This document shows positions 9,073 through 17,055 of a DNA stretch of 17,055 bases, one piece after another (position 1 is the stretch's first letter; each line of letters opens with the position of its first letter). Position numbers and translations under genes: made by a program. Origin of the DNA: Entamoeba invadens IP1 (Eukaryota > Evosea > Mastigamoebida > Endamoebidae); contig NW_004440417.1 in the NCBI RefSeq assembly GCF_000330505.1, positions 84,910 through 101,964 on the forward strand, written 5' to 3'. The notes below the pieces were generated by a model. The model saw only the letters and a program-made list of their open reading frames with translations. It ran no database searches and was not told the origin of the DNA.

Positions 9073-9965
9073 TTAACAGCAAGACGAAGTTGTATGCAGA
9101 ACGGAATTGTGTTTTTCAAGTGTCGACACATCAACATGAGAGAGCAGTTCGTCGAACGCCATTTTCACACCTATATCTTAATAACACTTCTTTCATGGCA
9201 TATTAAATGTTATATAATATAGTTATTTTAATTATAAATTAAAGTTTAATGTAAATCATTTTAATAACAAACTCTCGCCTTCTTTTGAAGTCACCTCCAT
9301 AAAAAGACACTCCAGTTTTTGTGAAAGTTTTACTCCTTCGTCGACACTTACCTCTCTCTTATCTTCCAAGTCCGTTTTCGTCCCAACAATCATTACAACT
9401 GGTTTGTTAATATCCAAATTTATTTTTTATTATTATTTTAAATTGTATTTATATAATAGTACAGTATATTTTATGTATTAAATATTCTAATAAAATTATT
9501 AGTATCAACAAACCAGTCTTATTTACATCTTCAATATTATCTTTAAGTAAATTATACCACTCTTCTACTGAACAAAACGACTCTTTGGATGTAATGTCGT
9601 AAACAATCATACATGACTTAGCTCCTCGGTAATACATAGATATCATACTTCTAAATCTTTCAGAACCGGCAGTGTCCTGTTTATTAAAAATGTTATTAAA
9701 AATGTTATTAAAATGTCATTGAAATGTTATTAAAATGGTATTAAAATAGTATTGTAATGTTATTGAAATGTTTAAGATATTAAACATTACAAACCCAAAT
9801 ATTCAGTTCAACATCGACTTTTGCGATTTGCACTCTTTTAGTGCAAAAGTCTGCGCAGAGTGTAGGTGGAGAGTTTGGAAGGAATTGGTTAAGTGCATAC
9901 CTTTGAGCGATACATGTTTTTCCGACGCCAAGATTGCCCAAGAGGACGTGCTTAAGTGTGGACAT
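9073..9965 (-). CDS. Rab-family small GTPase (four exons)
   Basis: Exons 9795-9965, 9514-9676, 9273-9398 and 9073-9170 join to a 185-aa Rab, a vesicle-traffic GTPase. All three introns (118, 115 and 102 nt) start GTTTGT and end CAG, CAG and TAG. Motifs run in order: P-loop GNLGVGKT (10-17), switch I Thr35 in PTLCADF, W57-DTAGSERF spanning intron 1, RabF-type YYRGA, the base-binding TKTD, a TSK in place of the SAK motif, and a C-terminal SSCC for double geranylgeranylation. The usual catalytic Gln after DTAG is Ser62, which in this superfamily normally lowers intrinsic GTP hydrolysis. The third exon encodes VGTKTDLEDKREVS, typical of Rabs. The start at 9965 gives MSTLKHVLLG, the usual Rab beginning; a longer start at 9992 is less likely. 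Its subfamily is uncertain. Confidence 0.93.
9681..9770 (+). repeat. 11-bp minisatellite in Rab intron 1
   Basis: Eight head-to-tail units of TTATTAAAATG or close variants fill most of the first Rab intron: two 12-bp units with an extra A, then six 11-bp units (variants include TCATTGAAATG, GTATTAAAATA and GTATTGTAATG). On the coding strand the array lies immediately upstream of the CAG acceptor at 9677-9679. Confidence 0.85.
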
Positions 9966-10004
9966 TAACTGTGAAAAGGAGTTTCTTTGCATAGAAAAAC
10001 CAAA

Positions 10005-10501
10005 CTATAACTCAACATTCATTACCATCTCTTTAGGGGCCTCTACATCATTCTTCGAGTTCACCTTCTTGTATTTATTATACTCACATTGTTTGATGAT
10101 CATGATAAATGTCCCATACACAAAAAAGAGGCACCCAAAAATCAAAACGATGATGACAACTGGAATCCAAGAGAACCCACATTTCCCAAACGTCTTCCGA
10201 TTTGCGATGGTGCAATTATTCGAGTCCGGGGCTGCACAAAATGACTTAAACGACTTCTCACACCACACCTTGAAGTCAATGTCGAAACTATTAAAGTATA
10301 GTAAATATATGATAATGTATAGTATAGGTATGTTGATGGTCAAGAGAAGAGTAAAACACAAACACACCCACGCGCAATTGGCCGAAAACTGTCGCCAGGC
10401 ATTTCTGTGCATGAGTTGCAAAGTGTGAATACCTCACAAGAATTGTCGTCCGCGAAACTAGCAAAGTTAAAGAGAAGGAGAATGAGTAAGTGTTCTTTCA
10501 T
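10005..10501 (-). CDS. PSI-domain single-pass membrane protein (two exons)
   Basis: Exons 10364-10501 and 10005-10268 join across a 95-nt intron (GTTTGT donor, TTCAAG acceptor) to give 133 aa. A signal peptide (about 1-17, MKEHLLILLLFNFASFA) leads into a PSI (plexin-semaphorin-integrin) module with eight cysteines at 22, 28, 31, 46, 49, 57, 65 and 76. The diagnostic C-x-W-C (Cys46-Val-Trp-Cys49) is created only by the splice. A membrane segment follows (about 80-106), then a basic cytosolic tail of about 27 residues ending MVMNVEL. One sequon lies at Asn64. PSI modules position ligand-binding domains in extracellular proteins; here it stands alone, so the partner is unknown. The unspliced frame starting at 10421 would instead give a spurious two-helix protein. 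The stop lies only 39 nt before the downstream Rab start, a tight tandem arrangement. Confidence 0.8.
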
Positions 10502-11283
10502 GTGCTTTTTGAGTTTTGGAGTTAGATGTATAGTTTTGATACTATACAAATGTTAATTATGAAAAGAAAAGACAAATGCTATAATTATAGTTTTTTTTTG
10601 TTGGCAAGCACAATGTTGAGTTAATGAGTTTAAGTACTAGATTGTTAATAGTGTTGTTTGTGTTTGTGAAGTCAATCTAAATGTAATGGAAAATCAAACT
10701 GTAACAAAATAATTGAATTTTATATAATTTAATAATATGTAATAAATTAATGCGACATTAAGAATTATACTATTAAGTTGATATTATATTGTTAAAATGA
10801 GAACCTTGAGATAATAACACAAAAGAAATGAGAAATATGATTTAATGTTGATAAATAATTTGTGAGTATATTTTGTTATGGTATTGAATGATTTAGACTT
10901 AATAATAAAATAAATCATATATTTATTATTAAGTTTATTAACAACTTTACCACAGATCTTTCAACTAAATTAGTTAAAATTTTTCTTATACCATTTTCAT
11001 CGAAATTTTTAAAAAATTTTTCCAAATTGAAAAATTAAAAAAAATTTGAGTATTGACGTGGCAACATGTTTGGGGTATAAAACCCGACATTTTATGCAAT
11101 AACAATGGAATCTGATCAAAACTCACATTCGATTTTATTTTAAAATGAAATTGACCCATAGAATTTCTAATAAACAATGGAATAAAGTGTGTTCAAAGTC
11201 TCTAATAAAACGGGACACTTCTTCCAATCTACTTCTTCTATTTGAAGTAATTTGATATGTATTTTTGAAACTGCAAATATCAA
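10502..11283. other. AT-rich region between divergent genes
   Basis: About 780 bases separating the PSI-protein start from the RasGAP start. A perfect 7-bp inverted repeat, GTATAGT/ACTATAC at 10528-10547 with a 6-nt loop, lies 26 nt upstream of the PSI-protein ATG and may overlap its promoter. A 63-codon minus-strand frame at 10986-11177 shows no family signature. No other gene is seen. Confidence 0.5.
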
Positions 11284-13594
11284 ATGCGTAAATCCTTTGC
11301 AACGAAGCCTGAGATGAAGGCGGAAGGTGCCTCCTTTTCCATCGACGACTTCAAAACCGTATATTCAAAGTACACGACTGGGTTTGCGGACTTTGTTGAA
11401 CACCCAGAGTTTGTTTTCAATCTACTTAAAATTATATTTATATCATAAACGAACGTTCTTCACAGGTAGAGTCGCTGTTGTTATTGGAGAAAACTTGATG
11501 AACTATGAGCAAGACCAATTTGTTGAACTTGCCTCGGAGTTTTACACGACAAACAACAAGATAATACCACTTCTGAAGTTATTGATATCGACGGAGGTAG
11601 AGAAGTGTCAGCACAAAGAAGTCGTATTCCGACAAAACAATTTGTGTTCCAAATTTTTGATGACCTTTTCGCGGAGTGTAGCGCGTAAGTTCTTTAAAGA
11701 CACGTTCAGTGGCTATATCCAAAAAGTAGTCACAACACCGCAGTGTTACGAAATAGATGAGACGTTTGTTCTTTCTAGTGAATACCAATGAAGTGAAGTA
11801 ACACACAGGCGATTAGTCCCTGGGCAGATATTAGGGAGTAACTTAGCTCAGTTGGTTCTATCGATTAAAGAGTACGCCGACATCTTAACCAAAACCAAAA
11901 CACTTCTTCCATATGAAATCGTCGAAGTCTCAAAGATCATGTACAACGCAGTGTTAACCAAGTTCCAAGGCGATGAGGAGTTCTCTATGAAGACAGTCAC
12001 GACGTTTTTGATCAATCAAATCTTCACAAGAGTCGTGAGCCGCCCAGAAGAGTCTGACATCTATGCTGTCGAGACCAAATTGGGTCTCAAAAGTACAAGA
12101 AATTTAGAAATGGTGTCTGGTGGTGTTCGAGTGATCTGTGCGCACGAAGTTGGCAATGAGCCAAAGTGCTTAGATAAAGTGTTAGCGTCTTCTAAAGGCT
12201 TAGATGCCGTCTTTTACGCCTTTTCAAAGTACGTTGTCTTGGAGGCGCCCACTCCAACACAAAGCAACACAACCTTCCAAATCTCTCGTGTGACTTTCGA
12301 CGACCTTTTCATTCTTCATAATAAAATCCACTCGACGGCAACAACAGTTTCTGATGGGAAAATCAGTTGCAGCGACGAGTCGAAGATCCTTATCAAAAAG
12401 TTAGACGACACGTTAGGAAAGCCCCCATCGACTACACCTATCGATGGGTCTAATGATCGTGTTATGAGTGATTTTGAAATAGTAAGGAAATTGGAGAGAG
12501 AGCGGATCTTATATCGTGGGGGAGAATTAAGCACGGGAGAGAAGGTCTATTACATCACCATTTCTTTGTTAGTCAAATTACTGAAATTGGCCAAAGAGAG
12601 TAACCCGGACGATCCAATGACACTTATCGACTTGTTAACTTCTGTTTTAATGAATATGTCGAAGGCGTTTGTATTTGTCTTTGACTGTAGTTGGTTCAAT
12701 GGAAACGACTTGCCACAGAATGAGTTGATCACTATGTGCTCCTCATTGGTACAACTTCCTCAAAACATTAAAACCAATTTCAAGCATGGATACATCTTAC
12801 ACCCCGAGAAGAACGTGAAGAAGACGATAGAAAGTATGATATCAAACTATGGCGCATTCTCGTTGAGTAACGGATGGAACAAGAATTTTGATATCGTCGA
12901 CGACTGGCAGACGTTAAGCAAACTCTTTGGGGAGACTGAAGTGGTGATTCCTGAAGGATCGAAGTTGTTTGTTAAAAGAGAGTTCCACGCACTGAAAGTG
13001 AATCCAAAAGGAAAAGCACAGAACAGAATCATTCTGATGACGTTCAACGCACTTTTGAATATCGAACCGTCGTCGCATGACATAATGAATGAGATAGAAT
13101 TAAAAGGAATAAAGTCGGTCGAGTTATTTACTGGGTCGCCACACGTCGTCATCCATTTTGAAGCAGTCACGGGGAGAGAACGAAAGAAGAAAGAAGACAA
13201 GACAGAGAGAACATATATTTTGCTTGATATGGCTGCACGTGAAACATTACTTAAACTTCTCTTCTCAGTGTGTTTCTATAGAGAAGTTCTCAATGGAAAG
13301 AAATTGGAGTTTGACGTTTTCAATGGAACTAAAAAATCGAATAGCAGAATTGTAGTATGTGTTGATAGAGTCGTCGTTATCAAGAAGAACGAACTGGAAC
13401 ACGACATCGTCTATGTCTCACTGAAAAGCGTCACAATCACTGATGGTAAAACGGACGACTTCAAGACAGTCAGTTTCTTGTTTGAGACTCTTAAAAATGG
13501 AGGTATCGAGTGGGTTGAGAAGAAGTTTGGGATCATGAAGGAAGACGTCTGCCTTGTTGATATTGTGAATTCGTTGAGAATCGGCAAATTTTAA
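11284..13594 (+). CDS. Neurofibromin-like RasGAP (three exons)
   Basis: Exons 11284-11408, 11470-11763 and 11809-13594 give 734 aa. Introns are 61 nt (GTTTGT...GGTAG) and 45 nt (GTTTGT...CACAG). The second carries an in-frame TGA at 11789, so it must be removed. Residues about 42-290 are a RasGAP domain, which switches Ras off. VVFRQNN carries the arginine finger (Arg96), CYEIDETRL matches the CEIDPTRL-type motif across intron 2, and LPYEIVEVSKIMY and TRNLEMVSG follow. The FLRxxxPA motif is degraded (FLINQIFTRVVSRPE, about 206-220). Residues about 369-520 resemble a Sec14/CRAL-TRIO fold (YRGGELSTGEKVYYI, AFVFVFDCS, KHGYILHPE), followed by PH-like strands to the end. GAP-Sec14-PH is the neurofibromin/Ira order. 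The GAP call is strong and the C-terminal part moderate. Met11 (11314) is an alternative start; a stop lies in frame upstream of Met1. Confidence 0.85.
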
Positions 13595-13643
13595 CAATTT
13601 TTTTTTTGAGTGTGATTTTCGACTCTTTCAATTTTCTGTGTAT

Positions 13644-13723
13644 AATTGAAACAATCAAAAAATTGATTTTATCGATTTTCAAATATTTAATTGAGATAAT
13701 CAAAAATTGACTTTATCGATTTT
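13644..13723 (+). repeat. Imperfect tandem duplication, about 35 bp, period 45
   Basis: Two copies of AATTGAxAxAATCAAAAAxT-TGAxTTTATCGATTTT occur at 13644-13679 and 13689-13723, downstream of the RasGAP stop. The second copy also forms a hairpin: AATCAAAAA (13699-13707) pairs with TTTTTGATT (13721-13729). The repeat lies in the 237-bp gap before the 7TM gene and could act in 3'-end formation or in the next promoter; neither is shown. Confidence 0.7.
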
Positions 13724-13815
13724 TTGATTTGACCACAAAAATAAGTCATAAAGAAATTTCGAAAAAAGACTCGAAATAAAAAGAAAAGAGGAAACTGGGA
13801 ATCAAAAAGGAATTT

Positions 13816-13824
13816 AAAAATTCA
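13816..13824 (+). promoter_or_regulatory. Initiator element of the 7TM gene
   Basis: AAAAATTCA matches exactly the published Entamoeba initiator consensus and ends 7 nt before the ATG at 13832. This predicts a very short 5' leader and supports that start codon. Confidence 0.6.
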
Positions 13825-13831
13825 ATAGAAG

Positions 13832-14833
13832 ATGTGGTCAATGAATTGGGAACAACAGCGAGTCCTCTCATACTGTATATTTGTCGAGTCTTTAACTCTT
13901 TTAGTTGGTCTTATTGCATATTTAGTACACACTGTTTTGGTCCAATACTTCTATCGCTGCAAAAAGTCACCAAATTTTGATAAAGTTTGGCGACCCCCAC
14001 TATTCACCCCTCGAAGGATTTGCCATATTGGGGTTTTGGCGTACATTGCCGTCCAAATCAATTTTCTAGTATGGTTGTCGATATACATAGGCGAACTCGA
14101 CACAGGACGAATTGAAAACCAAGACTTGGTCTTCAGTTATTACGAGTACTCGAATTTGTTTGACATCTCCGTTTACCTCTTGTTGTTTATCTTGGTCTTA
14201 GCAGCATTGTTTGTTACTTCATATTCATTTGATTCAACAAGTTGTGTTATACAATTGATATATCTAATCAGGGAAAGGTATTGATACCACAGGAAAATCC
14301 AATTAAATGGGATGGATGAAACAAATGATAGCAAGTTAATGCATATCTTTGATATTGTGTGGACCATCACCGTCGCAATTTTAATACTCAACATCATGAC
14401 ACATATCTCGTCAATGGTATATTTCTCAGTTATGCCTCCGAGCTTAAAAAGTAACATGACAGAGAGTTTCAGTTTCATTTACACATTCACAACAAACACT
14501 TTTGCTTTCACACAACTCTGTTTGTTACTTTTCTGTCTTGCTCTTACTCTTGTCTTCATGAAAAAGGTCTTTAACACATTAACAAATAAACAGGCGCGTG
14601 AAATCAAAATCAGGTCGTTAGTGTGTGGGTGGTTGTTGTTCACCATCAACACCGTGAGAATGTTTTTCTGCTTGGAAAACATTGTCTACTATAGTATTGC
14701 ACACTTCAATGAGGAAAACACAGACAGTGGATTTTATTTGAAATTCACAGATGTCCTATTCATTCTCTTCCTCAAATTTTTGCCATGTTTCTTGATTATC
14801 GGAATGATGAACAAGCCGACACTTGGGTGTTAA
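13832..14833 (+). CDS. Seven-transmembrane receptor-like protein (two exons)
   Basis: Exons 13832-14208 and 14293-14833 join across an 84-nt phase-2 intron (GTTTGT donor, CACAG acceptor) to give 305 aa. An acceptor at 14271 would lead to an immediate stop. Seven hydrophobic helices appear at about 13-41, 63-88, 109-128, 144-172, 192-215, 234-262 and 274-297. The short loops 1-2 (KKSPNFDKVWRPP, ending PRR) and 5-6 (KKVFNTLTNKQAREIKIR) are basic. That puts them in the cytosol with the N-terminus outside, the GPCR topology. A sequon at Asn180 falls in the predicted extracellular loop 4-5. The terminal helix, with its FLP motif, loosely resembles the GPR137/TOM1-like 7TM families, but I cannot assign a family. 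The C-terminal tail is very short, leaving little room for arrestin-type regulation. Intron 1 interrupts helix 3. Confidence 0.75.
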
Positions 14834-15090
14834 TTTGTGTTCATTCAAATTGTTCATTAACAATTTACTGGCTTCCATCCGAGTCTTTAATATGTTTTAT
14901 TTTCCGATATATTTTATTATTAGACAAGTAAGTCGTAAAACATTTTCTTCATAATAAAAATTAAATTAAATAGTTTAATATTGTTTTTGTTATAACTTCA
15001 CTTTAATAAATAATATAAAATAAATAAATAAATTGAAACTATTGTAAATATAACTTTGGGGGTTAAATAACTCTTGCGTATAACAATAAA
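14834..15090. other. AT-rich spacer between convergent genes
   Basis: A 257-bp 3' region shared by the 7TM gene and the secreted-protein gene. It contains only AT-rich sequence; no gene or structured element is seen. Confidence 0.5.
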
Positions 15091-15303
15091 TTAAACATTA
15101 GACTCTTTCACTGTCCGATTACCTTTACAATGATATTGCAAAAGACAGTTGTCGTGAATTTCAGTACAATTGGTGGTGTCCTTTTTCTGAAGAAGACAAC
15201 CAGCTTTCAGTCTCGAACAATTGACAACAACTCCGTATGTGCAGTTTCTTTTGGCTAAAGCGAAGAAGGACATTAAAGCAATAAGAATAAAAAACATAGG
15301 CAT
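15091..15303 (-). CDS. Small secreted cysteine-rich glycoprotein, 70 aa
   Basis: The start at 15303 gives MPMFFILIALMSFFALA, a clean signal peptide with cleavage near residue 17, followed by about 53 mature residues. The mature part has six cysteines (21, 29, 36, 46, 53, 59), enough for three disulfides, and four N-glycosylation sequons (Asn20, Asn28, Asn45, Asn62), three of which have a cysteine in the middle position. There is no membrane anchor or GPI signal, so it should be secreted. The frame is open 20 codons further upstream to 15363, but that stretch would bury the signal peptide, and a TATA-like ATATAAAAAT (15331-15340) lies 28-37 nt before the chosen ATG. The family is unknown; it could be a small effector, inhibitor or wall component, none of which is shown. 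Confidence 0.75.
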   Translation of the reverse strand: MPMFFILIALMSFFALAKRNCTYGVVVNCSRLKAGCLLQKKDTTNCTEIHDNCLLQYHCKGNRTVKESNV

Positions 15304-15330
15304 GGGATGAACACAATTAATGATAATCAC

Positions 15331-15340
15331 ATTTTTATAT
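15331..15340 (-). promoter_or_regulatory. TATA-like element of the secreted-protein gene
   Basis: The minus strand reads ATATAAAAAT, 28-37 nt upstream of the ATG at 15303. Its position is what makes the shorter start more likely than the one at 15363, which would place the element inside the coding region. Confidence 0.4.
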
Positions 15341-15363
15341 TCCGGGCTGGCTTTTGTTATCAC

Positions 15364-17055
15364 GGTCTGTCATCGTTTCGTATTTAGTTTTTTGATCACT
15401 TTTTTAAAATAGAGAAAATAATTAACGTTTTTTTATTTGTGAAAACTATTTTTGCAAATGTATTTTGAATTATTTTTTTGTTTTTTAAATAGCTTATAGA
15501 GTTTATTTTTGATCTATTATATATGGTTTAACATTTCGGTGAATATTTGCGACAAAATAAGTTGAACAATAGAGTTGACAGTTCTTGTTAAACAGCATAT
15601 TACAAAACGTGAAGTTGTTATTGAAGATCAATATAATATTCTGAATACAAATTATGATTATTTTTGAACGATTATGATTTGCAAATAATTAAAACCCTAG
15701 TATTTCTTTTCATTTAAAATATATGACATTTTATAAAATAATAATGTTGAACATTAGTTTAATTTGTCTAATGATTAAAAAGCGGCGTTCGTCTGTTTAA
15801 TTTGTTCTGATTGAGTACAATGGATGATGAATTAAAAGCACCTTTTTAAATCACTTTTTTTTTAAAAATGTTTTTTAAATGTCATTAAAAAAACAAATTT
15901 TAAACATTTTATTTATATTATTAGTATTTTTATATATAAAATGATATTTTGAAACTAATAATATAATATAGTATTACAAATGATTAAAATAGTATTGTTA
16001 AAAAAATAAAACACCGACATTTAATGACGGTTCTTTTAAAAAAACAAAAATTATCTATATTTTTTAAAACTTTTTAAGTTTCATGATTTTGTTTTTCGAT
16101 AAAAAATTATTTGTTGCGATAAAACCAAACTATGAATTTAGCATTAAAAACAATTTTAGAGAGCATCTTAGAAAACATAAGAAAACAATTAACAAAAAAT
16201 AAACAACCATTCAAATAACAGGGGATTCCAAACATCTAAGTTTTATTTCAAACCAGTTTTCATATTTTCAAATAAATTTTTGCGTATTAAATATTTAACA
16301 AACCAAATCGTTTTACTCCATTTACTACAAACAAATTGAAATAGAAAGAATTATCATTATTTAAAAGTAACTTGTATTTTTAAAAGCTTATTTTTATTTC
16401 AACAATTATTCAAAATAATGTTGTTATTTATAATAAATTCAATAATAAAAAATAATGTTTTGAATCAAAACAAACAATTAAACAATTCTATGATTGCCCA
16501 CAACTGCGATTTTGCTTTTTGAACATGTTTTTATAAATATTCATTTGTAATTACCCAATTTGTTTTATAAATTTAAACACAAATACGCCATTATCATTGT
16601 CGATTGTAACACACACTATAGTTTTTTGTTTATTTTCGAGCTCTGTTTGGTTAATTGTTTAAAGTTACATGAATTGATTACAAAAAGAATAAGTTCTGGT
16701 TATTTCCAGAATTATTATGCCGGCTTCTTATTGTGAACATGTTTACAAAAAATGGTTCAAAAAATACAATTGCGAAATAATTGTCATTACCGTTTTGTTT
16801 ATAAAATGATTGTTATGTGTATACAAAAGCGATTATTCCAATGTTTTGGAAAAGACCACACTTTAATTTCTAAATCTGAGAAAAAATATTTGAAAAATTA
16901 AAATACTTAAATTAAAATTTTTTTATTTTTTGAAAATTACCAAATTTAATTAAATTTATAATATTTGAAACTTTTTTCAGTTTTTTAACATTAAACTTGT
17001 AAAGTATGGATAAGTTTGTCGAGATCATATTATTTATCAATTAAACCATTATGTA
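15364..17055. other. Gene-free AT-rich region to the window end
   Basis: About 1.7 kb of A/T-rich sequence with frequent homopolymer runs. No frame of 60 codons or more and no coding-like composition is present. A less AT-rich patch at 15781-15800 (AAGCGGCGTTCGTCTGTTTA) stands alone and I cannot interpret it. No tRNA, transposon end or long repeat was recognised. Confidence 0.55.

Noticed and set aside
10005..10421. A continuous 138-codon minus-strand frame that looks like a two-helix membrane protein.
   Set aside because: Its first 50 residues come from reading the wrong frame and the intron of the PSI-domain gene. The spliced model restores a signal peptide and eight PSI cysteines.
9934..10428. 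A 164-codon plus-strand frame.
   Set aside because: It lies antisense to the Rab start and the PSI-domain gene, both of which have firm family motifs.
11764..11778. A 15-nt GTTTGT...CTAG stretch that could be read as an intron.
   Set aside because: It is too short to splice. The acceptor at 11808 gives a normal 45-nt intron and restores the RasGAP motif.
14173..14478. A 101-codon minus-strand frame opposite the 7TM gene.
   Set aside because: It is antisense to the two hydrophobic exons and crosses the intron. The plus-strand reading gives seven helices and a matching initiator.

Overview
The window reads as a piece of an Entamoeba-type nuclear genome, most like an AT-rich reptile-parasite type such as E. 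invadens; the species is an inference. The evidence is very AT-rich spacers, compact genes, short introns that nearly all begin GTTTGT, short 5' leaders with TATA-, GAAC- or AAAAATTCA-like start elements, and gene families typical of the genus. There is no bacterial operon structure, phage gene, CRISPR array or recognisable tRNA or rRNA gene.

Layout. Left end: the last part of a CaMK-like protein kinase (+, 1-273), an AT-rich spacer holding a 221-bp mariner-like MITE candidate (1001-1221), an unrecognised 222-aa gene (-, 1484-2152), then about 2.3 kb with no gene. Centre-left: a single-LIM-domain protein (+, 4465-4875), a small 8-cysteine GPI-anchored surface protein (+, 5344-5742), and a divergent pair made of a 59-aa ORF (-, 6107-6286) and a four-exon BAR-like/RhoGAP protein (+, 6359-7882). 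Centre: a two-exon putative CudA/STAT-like DNA-binding protein (-, 7949-8742), a four-exon Rab GTPase (-, 9073-9965) and a two-exon PSI-domain membrane protein (-, 10005-10501). Right: a three-exon RasGAP with a neurofibromin-like layout (+, 11284-13594), a two-exon seven-transmembrane protein (+, 13832-14833), a 70-aa secreted cysteine-rich protein (-, 15091-15303), and 1.75 kb of gene-free AT-rich DNA.

Most genes here are invisible as single ORFs. I rebuilt seven by joining exons at GTTTGT/GTTTGC donors with reading-frame continuity, twelve introns in all. The family motifs that appear across the joins (Rab W-DTAG and the SSCC tail, PSI CxWC, RasGAP CEIDxTRL-like, RhoGAP helices) support the models.

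Together the genes lean to signalling at the membrane and cortex: a Rab, a RhoGAP, a RasGAP, a kinase, a 7TM receptor-like protein, a LIM protein and three small cysteine-rich surface or secreted proteins. Nothing shows that they act in one pathway; neighbourhood in a eukaryotic genome is weak evidence.
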